Shown here piece after piece: positions 1-11,955 of a stretch of DNA of 64,000 nt (positions are counted from its first letter, which is position 1; each line of letters begins with the position of its first letter). The notes beneath the pieces were generated by a model. It saw only the letters and a program-made list of their open reading frames with translations. It did not search any database and was not told where the DNA came from. The stretch is from contig QYAI01000081.1 of the NCBI GenBank assembly GCA_003988855.1, positions 271,140 to 335,139 on the forward strand. The letters are read 5' to 3'. This DNA is from Arachnopeziza araneosa (lineage: Eukaryota > Ascomycota > Leotiomycetes > Helotiales > Arachnopezizaceae). A program made the translations under genes and the position numbers.

Positions 1-1552
1 GCTTCATACGCGGTCGTAAGAGCAAGTCTCTGCATTGGATCGGTTTGGAAAGCTTCTCGAGGCGACATGTTGAAGAACCGTGGGTCGAATAGCCCCGGAT
101 TTTCAATCCAGCATCCATAGGGAGTATGGCTTGTATTGATAGCCTTACCCGTGGGATCGAAATGTGTTTTGACATCAAACCGATCCTTTGGAACTTCTCT
201 GTGGACATCAAGCCCTTTCTCGAGCAGCTCCCACAACTTCTCATGACTTGCAGCGTCCGGGAAACGGCCTGACATGCCTACAATGGCAAGTTTTGGCTTG
301 CCAGAAGCTCCAAGGTAACCATTATTCGACGTACTGGCCGTTTTTATTCTTTGCTCATTCTGAAGGACTACCGTGGCATTTGTTTCATCTTTAAGGGTTC
401 CAGCGAGCATACTTGAAAGACTATTTCTAGAGTTTGTTGGTCCATATGAGGTTACCAAACAACTTTTACCTCTATGATCCAATACCTTCGCAATGCATCC
501 TTCGAGGGTCTTCTGGATTTGAAGTGGATTCATCAAAATTTCGAGGAGGACAGATCGCAAACAATCTTTAATCTCTTCATTCTTGTAGTAAGTTCCAGAT
601 GAAGTAGCCAGATTAGACACTCGTAATTGTTGCTGGCTAAAAATCCCTAGAGCTGCGTCTGAGCCGACTTGTAAGATTTTTTCTACTACACTCTCTGAGT
701 GAAGATGCGGAGCCTGGTACGGGCCATGAAGAGGAAGACTAAATGGCTGAGCATCAAATATTTTGGCCTTGGAAAGGGTAGCTAATGTATGTGGTGGGCC
801 ACTGATTGCAACGCCATCTGGTAGCACAGCGCTAACATAGGCTTTATTCGCCTGTGAAAACCCCTATACGATTATCAGCTTCTTTTCTTACAGCTAAGAT
901 TAGAGTATATACTCACATGACTGATATTGAACTGATTGATAAGTGTCGATGCGACTACAGCATTGGTACCCGAGACAAGATATGTCCAGCTTTGGAGCTC
1001 AGGAGAACTCGAGAACTGGCTTGCCATAGCTGATACATGTTGTCCGGTTCGAAATGCAATTACTACCAGCTCCACTGCATTTGAAATCAAGGCTGACACT
1101 GTTGGAGAAATCGCAACTGCAAACGCAGCGAAAATGCCGGTACATGATCCGATAAAATATCTTTCTGAAGAGTTTGAGAAATCATCAAGTGTCTTTTCAG
1201 ACTGGCTAATAGGGCAAAATTAGCATCGGAGCAAAGTCGTTTTTGGCGAATCCACTTACTCGATATAATGTAAAAGCTGGCTGGTACATAATAGTGCATT
1301 GTCAACAGCGCAATCAGTTCTCCCCTCTAGTTGATATCGTTCGTTGAGTTCCTTTATGTTAGAAAATACCGGCAGCTTTCGTCGATAGAGGCTAGGAAGA
1401 CGGTCAATTTCGAGGATGAGCGCTGCACAAACTTGATCCAAAAACAATTTTGATAGGGTACTGGGACATCCTTGACTGTAGAAGTCTGCCAAGAATGCGT
1501 GATTGTTGCCTGACTGGTCTTCAAAAACAAAGAAATCAACTTGATCTGACAT
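1..1552 (-). CDS. Non-reducing polyketide synthase, N-terminal part (probable DHN-melanin PKS), truncated at window edge
   Basis: This is the 5' part of a non-reducing PKS; the rest lies beyond base 1. Exons read 1552-1260, 1205-917 and 851-1, joined by two short GT-AG introns, and stay open to the edge (about 477 residues). Residues 1 to about 250 form a starter-unit acyltransferase (SAT) domain with its GxCxG nucleophile motif (GSCTG, Cys about 119). The ketosynthase starts near residue 378 (KPKLAIVGMSGRFP) and continues through the NPGLFDPRFF and DPMQR motifs; its active-site Cys is off-window. In the family, SAT-KS-AT-PT-ACP-TE enzymes make aromatic polyketides such as 1,3,6,8-tetrahydroxynaphthalene. 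The melanin assignment is inferred from the adjacent scytalone dehydratase, Cmr1-like regulator and naphthol reductase. It is divergent from scytalone dehydratase across a 2-kb spacer. Confidence 0.9.
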
Positions 1553-3599
1553 TTTGATGTCGTCTATAACATGAACTTAATGATGTACAATATAACTTGT
1601 AGTATTACAGTAGAGATGTCACGAAGTCTTAAAGAGTCATAGGTAATCCGAAGTCTCCGTCCATTACGGTCAGTAGGCATCGTAGACCTGTTCCTACATT
1701 CGCCTTCATAATCAAAGCAACCAATTCAAAGGACCCAGTTGACGGAGTCCGAAACCTGCTCGCGATCTTCCGCGCGGTTGTGGAAGCTTTCAGCCGCGAT
1801 CGTCGACCGCAATCGCGGGCTGCATGTGGTAGCAGAAATCCTGGCGCTTGCATTGGTGTGGGCAACTCAAAACTGATTTCATCTCAATATAATCGGTGAT
1901 TTCAAGCGATAATCAAACTAGGCAAACCGACAGCACCGTATCGGTTAGAAATCAAGTACTGAGTAAGACAAAGACACACATCTTGTCCGACGGATGTCCG
2001 AAATTTCTGACACGGTCCAATCCCGGAGGACCCCAACGACCTCATTAATTTATGACAATGTCTTTGGAAATTCATGCCTTGCTGACGGATCTTGTTTGAC
2101 ATGCGAATAACAGGGTGAGGTACGCTTTGGGGCATACGAACGTCCAGAGCTACCCAAAAGCCATTTGTAACAGAGCATCTGGAGCTAAGGTAGCCGTGTA
2201 AGGATATCGAACCCGAAAGTAGGGGCCACGATCCGTCTTTGGAAAAAGAATAGATTGATTAAAAAATAAAGCAGAGCTTGAATAGGTCCACAGCCGCATT
2301 CCTGTGTTCCTGACTAGACTTGACTAGTCTAGATTAGGAGTTCAAGGCACGTGGGATTCTATCCTGCAGGATCTCAATGGAAGACGTCGAACTACGACAA
2401 CACAATGGAAATTCCGGGCTACGCGGTGAGGGATAGACCATACACCAGATCTTTCTGATCCTCAACCGGATTGTTGAGGTGGTCATTGATGAGTTTGGGA
2501 AAGGTGTGGTGGCAACGGCAGATCGTGAACATGGGTAATTAGCGTGCGATTAGTCAGCACCACCTTAGTTCGACGACTGCTAAGGGTTGAGTTAATACCT
2601 CACCATGCCTCTCACTACGTCTCTGTGCATTTATTCAAAATTGAGAGAGATATGTGTTTGGGAAGTCAGGAGAAACTGATTCTTTTTAGTAAGGAAAATA
2701 GCGCCCTACCAGTATGGCACATAGCAGTTCCGACAAACGATCAAACAGATTGCAAACCCGAATCCTGGACAATTGAGCAGATTATCGAGGGGACGAGAAA
2801 CTGCAGGAAGCCATTTCCCGATACTTGATGATAGAGTTGGTTAGAAATAAGCTTGATTAGGTTATTGCAAACTCTGATTCCATGCGCGTCTGATTTGCTG
2901 AGAAGAAAAGGATACTAATTTTTGAAAATTAACGTCTTTCCTGTGAGAGGATCTGCTGATGTTTGGAGAAGATATCGCCACCCTCATAATTGGCGGACGG
3001 TAATACTAGGATCATAATCCTCCCGCTATATTGTGAGGAGATTTGATGAGTATCAGCAGCTAAACAGGTAAACTGTCCCCCACAGCATCATCAAGCATGG
3101 CGCGTTCGTCGCACAGCAGTCTTTATCCGCCAGGGACCCTGCGTACACAAATCCCCTTCCCTTTCCCGACCAATCCGCGATGTTCGTTTCGGCCGGGACT
3201 TTCAGCAGGGTGCAGGATGTCATGCAGGACGATCAATCTAAGTGTAGAGAGGCGGTTCAGCGAGCCGTACCGCATAAGCTCTACGGATGTTCTTCCATCT
3301 ATTGCAAGCCAGTACTATTACCAACCATCTGACGGCTGCGATGGGGAATAGGACTTCTCATTTGCCCGGCTGGACCACCGAAAAAAATCTCCGAAAGTTT
3401 ACAGACAACGGATTCCCCCCCGAAATCATGGAGATTGCGCTGGATTTGTGCATTGGACAAATGCGCACAGAATTCTGTATATGGTGCGAGGGAACGTGGA
3501 TATAAATGATGACAGCTGGCCTAGCTGAAGCTCATTACCATCTTTCCGATACCATCACCGCAACATACATTATCAAGCAAGCAACGAAAGTCTGTCACC
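1553..3599. promoter_or_regulatory. Divergent intergenic region between PKS and scytalone dehydratase
   Basis: About 2 kb separates the two start codons, so both promoters must lie here. Short open frames exist (for example 2544-2828 plus and 1902-2135 minus) but show no domain, no supporting exons and no recognisable protein. A clean inverted repeat lies at 2314-2332. No transposon or RNA gene was recognised. Confidence 0.5.
2314..2332. repeat. Inverted repeat CTAGACT-N5-AGTCTAG
   Basis: Two perfect 7-base arms are separated by TGACT in the shared PKS/scytalone dehydratase upstream region. The dyad could be a dimeric regulator site or chance; nothing in the sequence shows binding. Confidence 0.5.
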
Positions 3600-4270
3600 A
3601 TGAGTCCTTCAAAGCTCGAAGATAAGCTCACAGTATCTTTCGAAGGCATGAACCTTACCTAACGGTGCAGGAAGAAACTAACAAGGCTTAGAATATCTTG
3701 CCGTCAGTGCCGTAGCTTTCAATTGGGCCGACAGTTATGACGCTAAGGTGAGGAAACTCCAAGATATTATCCCCAAAATAGCCTTCTGATTCGTCTTCAC
3801 TTCAGGACTGGGAACGTCTTCGGAGCATCATTGCCCCTACTCTACTGGTATGTGGGAAACCAACATCTTGACTGCTTCCACTAACTGGAGTTGCATAGAT
3901 AGATTACACGCATGTTTCCGGTCTCAAATGGGAGGCCATGGATGCAGAAGCCTTCATGGCCATGATTTCCGACGCAGGGTTCTTGGGCGATCCACTTCTC
4001 AAGACTCAGCATTTGCTTGGGGGAACGGAGTGGGTGAAGAAGTCTGAAACGGAGATTGTCGGCCACCATCAGCTACGTGCAGCCCACTTGAGGTTCACTG
4101 GTCCCGACCACAAAGTCGAGGAGAAGAGGGGCCATAGTCACGCCACGAACGAGCACTACTATTTGAAAGTGGATGGGGTGTGGAAATTTGCAGGGTTGAA
4201 GCCCTATGTCAGGTGGAACGAGTACGAGTTTGAGACTATTTTCAAAGGTTTTACCGCTCCTCAGCGATAG
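3600..4270 (+). CDS. scd1: Scytalone dehydratase (DHN-melanin biosynthesis)
   Basis: The enzyme dehydrates scytalone to 1,3,8-trihydroxynaphthalene and vermelone to 1,8-dihydroxynaphthalene in the DHN-melanin pathway. The exons are 3600-3645, 3692-3747, 3806-3847 and 3899-4270, giving about 171 residues, the usual size. Family landmarks are present in order: the WADSYDAKDWERLR helix, the IDY strand, TQHLLGGT with a catalytic His, AAHLRF with a second His, the ATNEHYY segment, and GVWKFAGLKP near the end. The first intron appears to start with GC rather than GT (donor GCATGA at 3646). Only this junction restores the conserved SFEEYLAVSAVAFNWADSYD frame. The gene lies between the PKS (divergent) and the Cmr1-like regulator (same strand). 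Identity is very likely. Confidence 0.95.
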
Positions 4271-5777
4271 AGAGGCATCGGGCACTCAGGAGTACCTTCT
4301 TGTAGCCAGATTCGGGTAAAGATAGGGTTAAATGGTCGATCTCGTATTACTAGGTCCCTAAAGGACGGAGTGCTCTTCTATCATAGAAAATACCATGGTA
4401 CCATGTAGGCTCTACTCTAGGCATCCCATGGCGCAAGATGAAGCCCAGCTGCCACTCACGTGGAAAGTGCATGTCCGTACGTAGATAGGTAGGCAGGTCG
4501 CTATTCATCAAGGTAGCTGAGGTAGATGGACGCGCACGTAGATGGCCAAGTTGCTGGCCATGGCATTAGGCTCAAAAGGAGCCTATCACGTGGCCAGGGG
4601 TTGATGGACCCTAACGGACGTACAGTACTGTCCCGACCTTGGCGGCGACATCTCATGCTTCGGGGCGACGAGTTTGGCCTGGACTGATGGAAGGAAGGAA
4701 GGAAGGAAGGGAGCGCGTTCGTCAGATGGCAGCCGGATTGTCTGTGCATGGTGTTATGGGTGTATAGTTTCCTCTTTCCAGCGGACGTAGGAAGAAGTGG
4801 CATGGGCTTGGGGCCTGGTGCACATTCCAAATACTTTCCACACCACACTTGGAGCTGTTCAACTTATCTCAGACAAGCAGAAGCAGAGAGTTTTGGGGAG
4901 CTTTCATTTACGGGACGAGATTGAGGTACATCAAAAGCCCGTTGGGAAAGGCCCAAGAGAGGCGACGGAGGACGACGGCCCTGTGAATCAGCCATATGTA
5001 AGCGAAAGCTCGGATTTCAGCACGCCCTCCACCCTGGGCAGTGCTGCCAGATGCTCCGATCGCTGTAAACATTTCATCTCCCTACCGTAGTGGATGGGCA
5101 CTCGGCGAGCCCCCGAAGCTCCCTGCCCCCATTGCCCATGTCTCCATCGATGCTTGGTGGAGTGGAGGCGGCGGTAGGGTAGCCCTACCCATTCCATTCA
5201 GTCAGTCTCCTCGCGCCTTTTCTCTGCTCCAGGGTGAAAGAAAGCCGCTGGTTGACGAAACCAAAAAGGCACAGCGGACCAAAATACGCTCCGTTTGCAC
5301 CCACGGCAACCTAAATTTATCCCCCCCCCCCCCTAACCACTCGGCTCTTCACGCCTGTTGCACAACACATAGGATGAATGGAGACGAAATACCAGCCGCC
5401 ACCACGGCCATGGCATAATCATGCAGGAATGACGAGTCGCAACTGGAAAAACCTAATGGTTTGGAGCAGTGGAGGAAGAATTCCTTGCAAGGAAGCAAAC
5501 TTCCTCGACGATAACGAAACCAGAGGCAAATTTATTTTTTATGTACCTGCTCAGGATTCCTACCAGGAGCAGCACAACTGCCATCCAGGAACTGACGGAT
5601 TCGTCGTGCGACCATGCAAGTTGCTGCTGTTGGCAATATCGTGAACCATGACGCTGAGGCTGGAAACGGTAATGCTAGTCTCTGCTCAGGTCAAGAATAA
5701 CCTTCCCGATCGAAATTACTTTGAGGACAGAGCGAGCTTGAAACCCTTTGCATTGATTCCGTGCTGCTGTTAGAATC
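4271..5777. promoter_or_regulatory. Upstream region of the Cmr1-like regulator
   Basis: This 1.5-kb non-coding spacer follows scytalone dehydratase and must hold the regulator's promoter and 5' leader. It contains a GGAA microsatellite (4689-4711) and a 13-base poly-C run near 5321-5333. Short frames on both strands show no domain. A long leader is common for fungal regulators, but I saw no specific binding site. Confidence 0.45.
4689..4711. repeat. (GGAA)n microsatellite
   Basis: Five to six tandem copies of GGAA/AAGG lie upstream of the melanin regulator. Confidence 0.85.
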
Positions 5778-8717
5778 ATGATGTATTGCGCCTATTGTGG
5801 GAAGAGCTTCACTCGAAAAGAGCATCTCGAAAGACACATCGCTTCTCGTAAGTACTGTGACGTTGTTCCTTGTCTCTTCTTGACCAGAGCTGACAGCCCT
5901 CTCCAGACACCAACGTCAAGCCATACCGTTGTGCCTTATGCCAGCTATCGTTTGTTCGAAAGTCTGCTTACTACGAGACACAAGTGAACGATGCAGCTGA
6001 CTGAATCAACGTAGGGACCTCCTTCAAAAACATGATTCAACCTACCATCAAACGGATACCTCGCTGCAATGGTCTCACCAGACTCCCCGAGCCGCTTCTA
6101 GAACTGCAATTGCTTGCAGTAACTGTGCAAGCGCCAAGACAGCTTGCGATAAGAACGTACCGTGTTCTCGATGCGCAGATAAAAACCTTCCGTGTGCAGC
6201 AAGATTCGCGCGAAGATCTTCTTCGGCCAAGGCAGCTCCAGCAGTTCCAGTAGCTCCAGTGGATAATGATACGATGGTCGTGGTGGGTCATGATACATCT
6301 AGCTACCAAGCAGGCGTGATCTTGGAAGCTTTTGAGGCATCGGGATATCTTGGGCAACAAGATTTACTCGGTGGCCGCTCATCTTCTATGCTCCTGCCTC
6401 AGTTTGCTCAGTCGATAACCCCGAGGTCAGAAAACTCCCATCAATACACAACAAGCGCGCCAGAATGGATCCTCCAGATGGGATCAGCCGGAGATGACGG
6501 GATGAGACAACTAAACCAAGAAAATTTCGTGGATGGTGCCCGCTCCGAAAGTGTACTATCATGGAGTGATTGTTCCTTGGGTGTGGATAGCTGGAATAGT
6601 AGACAGGCAACATTCTCTGTGGATGGTAATTTAACGCCGTATCCATTGACTTCTAATTCCTCAATAGCTCCTAAGGAGATAGCTGATGTGGATATGAATT
6701 CGTTGGACGACACTCCATTGATAGAAGAAGGGTGGCCATTAGCTAATTGCAATCCGCGTCCAATCTCTTCTTCTGGAACTGAATCAATGTCAAACAGCAT
6801 TCAAAGTCTACAGCAAAAATCAGAGGATGTGTGGCAAGCTATGGATGAGATAATGACTCGAAATGAGCATCCTGACGATAAAAGGCTGTCAATTGTACCT
6901 ATGGCGCCCAGCACTCGCGATAAAATCCTAGCCACCGCTCAGAACTTTCTCCAAAACGCTCTGAATAGTCAAAGTACTAGATTTAAGAGTACTTCAGGAT
7001 CAGGCATCGGGCTCTCATATTTTGCTTTGCCTCCGTCCAATGTTTTAGAGAATCTCCTACGGAGTTACGTGAGAGGTCTCGGCTCGTACTATACACTTAT
7101 TTATGGTGGCCAGATCGATCCAAACGAGATGTTGTCGTCTGATAATCAGGCAACAACGCTGCTTGTTCTTCTTATGATCGCGCAAGGAGCTACATCAGTC
7201 TCAATGGCTGAAGCTAGGAATTTAACGACAAGTTTGACTGAGAATTGTCGAATCACTCTCGTCGATCTCATTGAAAGAAATATGGATTCGTTATCTGATC
7301 TAGTGGTGCTGAAAAGTGCTTTACTTTTCACTATTCTCGGAGCCTGGGGAGGAGATGGCCGCCACATGTATTTTGTAATGGGTCAAAGGGGAATGTATCT
7401 TTCTGTGAGTTTTATTGCTTGTATCTTTTATTTGGCTTTAATATTTACTAATTATGTAGATGCTTAAGTATGCGGGAATGCTAGAGCAATGGGGTGCGAG
7501 ACAACAAAGATGGAGTCCTTCCTGTGATATTGAGTTGGAATGGAAACTTTGGAAACGTTGCGAGACAACCTATAGGTAAGTTGAATCTCTGTGATTCTCT
7601 CCAAATAACGTCAATGCAGAGCCACAAGACGATGTGGCAAGTTAGAAGCCTGTTCACTGACTGGTCCAGGCTGGTTTACAATTGGGTCATGGTAGATCAA
7701 GAACTCGGCTTATTCTATGATACCGCCCCTATATTGTCCATTATCGAACTTGAAGCGCCAATCCCGGGGTGTAACCGTCTCTGGCTCGCTAAGACTGCCT
7801 CTGAGTGGTTCAGTATTATACAAGAGACGGGTGGCTATGCAATGCAAGAGCAGCTGCCGTCACTCTTTCCACCACCGACGCCATCCCTAAAAGATCTGTT
7901 TCAAGACTTACTGCATAACAACCTACAAGCAAAGAACTACCAACCATCTGCAGCGGAGCTGAGATTACTGCTCCACCCAATTCAGTCACTTGTTTCCCAT
8001 TTTAGTCAAGTATTAGGCTGCTACACCGAAAGACCTAGCGCTCATCGAACGTCCCGACCGCAAACGGCTGTGTCTACACTCCTTCGTCAGGAAGAAGTAG
8101 AAGGTACCCTCCAACGATGGTACAACCTCTGCATGATTAACGCAAAAGAAGATCCAAACTGCTCGGTTACGAGAGCTAGTCTAGTCCTCTACCATCTCAT
8201 CAGCTTAAATGCAATCACTTCTTTCCCTGAAATAGAGCGGTTAGCACGAAAAGAAGGCTTTTCAGACTATGCCACAGATCGAAGCAGCCTTCGCGTTCGT
8301 TGTATCTTTGAGTCAGAGAGAGCGATTATGCACTGCGGTCAAATTTTCCGACTCCTCGGCATGATGCACAAGTTCTTTCGACCAAGTTGGTGGGCCGCAG
8401 CCATCTATCGTGCTACCTTGATACTGTGGGCTGACAGTATTCTGCGTCCGGTAGCCACGTCACATCAATCTTCGGGAGGCACAAAATTCGAGATCAACTC
8501 AATCTTGCCGGAAGATCCGGCCGTTGCTGCATATCTCCAAAATGGGAAGGGTGTTCCTGTACTAGTAGGAAGTAGTGGGGAGCCAATAGAGCTTTGTTCT
8601 CCAGAGCATATACTAAGAATTTGTATTGGATTCATAGATCAAGGGTTTTCTTCTAAGTTTTCGGATGGCATCAAAGGCAGGTTACAGTGTCTTGCAAGGA
8701 ACTGGAGCATAGAATAG
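5778..8717 (+). CDS. cmr1: Cmr1-type melanin transcription factor (two C2H2 fingers plus Zn(II)2Cys6)
   Basis: The exons are 5778-5847, 5907-5961, 6015-7404, 7460-7575 and 7670-8717, giving 892 residues. Finger 1 uses Cys4, Cys7, His20 and His24; finger 2 uses Cys32, Cys35, His48 and His53. A Zn(II)2Cys6 cluster follows with Cys76, 79, 86, 92, 95 and 102 (C-x2-C-x6-C-x5-C-x2-C-x6-C). The C-terminal half resembles the fungal-specific transcription factor domain, around the YNWVMVDQELGLFYD segment. The combined C2H2-C2H2-Zn2Cys6 architecture is that of Cmr1/Pig1 melanin regulators, known to activate hydroxynaphthalene reductase and scytalone dehydratase genes. Introns 1 and 2 each interrupt a finger, and the last intron (94 nt) was placed by that conserved segment. 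The position inside the melanin cluster supports control of its neighbours. Confidence 0.93.
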
Positions 8718-9459
8718 CCAACTACAATAGTAAACAATTAGCTTGATGATAATAGAATCTCGTATATTGACATGAGATGAGAACCACAAAAATCTTTGAA
8801 CCACATCTGGGAACTTACTGCCAGCACCCAATCTCAAAAAGCAACATCTAGAAGAGCCTTTCTGTTGCAAATCGCAAGAGTGAGGATGAACGAGCAGGAG
8901 CGAGCAGGAGTGAGTAGCTCGCTCTTCCAGCAAATCAGGCTGGGGGTGGGATCTTAACGGATTCCTGGCAAGGATGAAGAACGAGATCCGAGAATAGAGT
9001 GGCCCGGACTCCACCTGGGGAAGTCCGGCCGGGAACCAGTTTCTGTAACCGTAGGGATGTCCGGTTTGCAGCATCGTGCGGTTCCTGCATGTGGCTGTAC
9101 CGCTGATGAAGAGATCTACGGCTGGTCTGCAGATGGGGTGGGGGAGAGGGTGAAAGCCGAAGGATATCGGGCCTCCGGAAGCTACACGCTGCTGGCAGAG
9201 GACGACGGCATGGCATCAGCGATGAGGTCGCCACGGAGTCCATCCCATGAGCCAGCCGCGGAGGATGGAGGCAGACCCGAATGAAACAGCATTGAGCCTC
9301 GAGATCGGGGGAGTGCGCTGTCGTAGTCCAATTAAGAGGGATGCTGGGTAGGAATATAAGAAGGTTGAGTAAATAAACCGATGGCTCAGCAGAGTCGAGC
9401 CAAACTCGTCTTTTCCACACCGAGAGAGAAACGCAGATCCGCAACCTTGAACCTCCATC
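8718..9459. promoter_or_regulatory. Intergenic region upstream of the naphthol reductase
   Basis: This 740-base spacer runs between the regulator and the reductase on the same strand. GAGCAGGAGCG-like direct repeats occur near 8888-8925. Open frames here are antisense or short and lack domains. The reductase promoter is presumably in the last few hundred bases. Confidence 0.4.
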
Positions 9460-10421
9460 ATGGCACCCAGCGTGTCCAGCCCCGAAAACGGCCACCATGA
9501 GCATACCGAGGTGGAAGCACCTTCGACCACTGCTGGTCCTCTCGCGGGCAAAGTAGCTCTCATCACCGGTTCCGGCCGCGGCATCGGAAAGGGGATGGCC
9601 CTCGAGCTCGCAGCTCGCGGTGCTTCTGTTGTCATCAACTACTCCAAGAGCTCTGCCCAAGCCGAAGAGGTTGTCGCCACCGTGAAGAAGTCGGGAGGCA
9701 AGGCCATCGCGCTTCAAGCCGACGTCAGCAAACCCGAGCAGATCTTCAAGCTGTTCGAGGACGCCGTTGCCCACTTTGGAAAATTGGACATCGTGATCTC
9801 CAACTCCGGGACTGAGGTGTGGTATAAGGAGGAAGATGTCACCGCCGAGGCTTTTGATTACATCTTCAACATCAACTGCCGTGGACAGTTCTTTGTTGCC
9901 CAGCAGGGATTGAAGTATCTTGGAAAGGGCGGACGAATCATTCTGATGAGCTCTGTTGCTGCAACCATGAGCGGAATTCCTAACCACGCTCTGTACGCTG
10001 GAAGCAAGGCGGCGGTTGAAGGTTTCACCCGGTCCTTTGCTGTTGATTGTGGCTCGAAGGGTATTACTGTTAATGCAATTGCGCCTGGAGGCGTTAAGAC
10101 TGACATGTATGATGAAAACGCATGGGTACGTCTTCTCATCTTGATTATCAGCATAGCATGCACTAATGGTGGCCTAGCACTATGTTCCAAATGGATATCC
10201 TGGTATGCCAATGGAGGTCATTGATGAAGGACTTGCCAAATTTTGTCCTCTCAACAGGGTTGGATTGACCTCTGACATCGCAAAGGCTGTTGCCTTACTT
10301 GTTAGTCCTGATAGCGAGTGGATCAATGGTAAAGTCACACTCTAATCGTTCAAGTTTATAACTAACCAAACTGCGCTCTAAAGGCCAAGTGATCAAGCTT
10401 AGCGGTGGCTCAGTCACATAA
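9460..10421 (+). CDS. brn1: Hydroxynaphthalene reductase (tetra-/trihydroxynaphthalene reductase, SDR)
   Basis: This NADPH-dependent short-chain dehydrogenase is expected to reduce 1,3,6,8-tetrahydroxynaphthalene to scytalone and/or 1,3,8-trihydroxynaphthalene to vermelone. The exons are 9460-10125, 10178-10328 and 10384-10421, giving 284 residues, close to known trihydroxynaphthalene reductases (about 283). The Rossmann motif TGSGRGIG lies near residue 37, followed by NSG, a catalytic Ser in ILMSS, the YAGSK catalytic Tyr/Lys, and NAIAPGGVKTDMYDENAW. It ends in KLSGGSVT, with Thr last. Magnaporthe-type enzymes are reported to end in Met (tri-) or Ile (tetra-) and the last residue influences substrate choice, so I cannot say which step it prefers. 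It is the last gene of the cluster. Confidence 0.93.
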
Positions 10422-11955
10422 ATATTATTCGTAGAAACATGGGTTAAAGGTAGAGGATTCTGGGGTGTTGGATGTATGATGATGGGTTGAGAGAATATGT
10501 TCATAGTTCTCTAGCCCTCCTTAAGTGTACTACTCAATATCATCTGGTTTATGTGGTTTTACAGCTGCTCCCTCTGCAGCATGAAATGATCAATTGAACA
10601 ATTTGAAATGGCCTTAAACCCCTGTAAAAAACCCTTAAGTAACACTGTCCTAAGTGGAGACGTATTGTCCCGGCAAGAATCCCGGCATAGATCTAATTAC
10701 GTTCTTCTCACGGGTTGGCTTGTCAATGCAGTTCTGTGACTTTCCAAAGCTTAAGCAATTGCGAATCTCTAGAGCCCCTAAACAGAGAAGGCTTACAACA
10801 ATAGAATTGAATGCAAACAACCAAGTTCCAAAGTTAACTTTTTAATTTTAGAGAGGCTTGAGTAATGAGAAGAGCTACTTAAAAACTCTGAAATGGTAAC
10901 TTCTCGTCAGGAAAATAATAAACAGGTTAGACTCGACGTTGTAAAGAAATTTTCTCGCTATAATTTAAACTATCAACCGACTTATGTATGATAGTTTTCT
11001 GACCTGCTCAGTGAATATTTGAGCCTTGCTCAACGTTATATAGCTATTTTTGTTTCAACAAAGAGTGTATATATGTTCCAACTAGCCCAGTTTCCCATCC
11101 ATGTTATTGCTACAGAGTTACATCGTCCCTAACTAGGTACCTACGGAGATCTTCTACATTCGTCTAAACTCGTGCCGTATAATGCAGGTGGTCAAGTGGA
11201 CTTGCAGAACGCAAGCCTGGGACGTGCTGCAACCTCGTGGGGCAGCAACAGGCCTTCAAAATCTCTAATCTACCGGAACACTGCACCGAAATACAAGGAG
11301 CTCAAGACCCAAACCCATCAAGAAGGGAGGGGCTGAAAAGCTTAACAAATATCTGCGGATATAATCACGTGCTTGAAAATAGAAGCCAAAAAATCTTTTG
11401 GGGCGACATTTGAGGGGTGATGAATATAGCAGCGCTCTAGTATTTCCAAACGAATTATTGGTGCTTGCAATGTTTAGACCAGGAAAGACACAAATAATGG
11501 ATACAAATTTTTGCAGAGACAGCTGAGAGCAAGGAAAGTAACGGCGAGGTCGAAGGGCTGAGGCAAAAAGAAGAGATCCAGAAAGAAGAGTCACAGAAAG
11601 AAGAGACCCCTGAAAATTAGGAAGAGGATGAAAATTGAGAATGGCTGAGGGACTTACCTATCTTTAACTACAAGAAGCGCCCACTTTCTTCACAGCGGTC
11701 AAGCAAAGGTTACGGTGAATGCACTGTGTTATCGTTCTATGAGAATGTGCAACGCAATGTCTAAGATATACCCGGCCAGTAAGCTGCAACGTCTCTCCCA
11801 CTGCAACCCACCGCCAGGCCACCACACCCAACCCAAAGAAAATGCTGTCGAGGTTCTCAAGACGCTGTCCAGAGCGACGACATCCATGAGATTGAGAGAG
11901 AAGACAGTCTTCTTTTCCTTCCCTCCCGTTGCCAAACCTTCACCCTAGACACAAC
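10422..11955. other. Gene-free stretch between the melanin cluster and eIF1A
   Basis: About 1.5 kb of moderately AT-rich sequence holds only short open frames on both strands (for example 11265-11594 minus), none with a recognisable domain or exon structure. It contains the 3' ends of the reductase and of eIF1A, which converge. Confidence 0.5.

Noticed and set aside
2544..2828. 94-codon plus-strand frame between PKS and scytalone dehydratase
   Set aside because: No domain, no linked exon and no recognisable protein.
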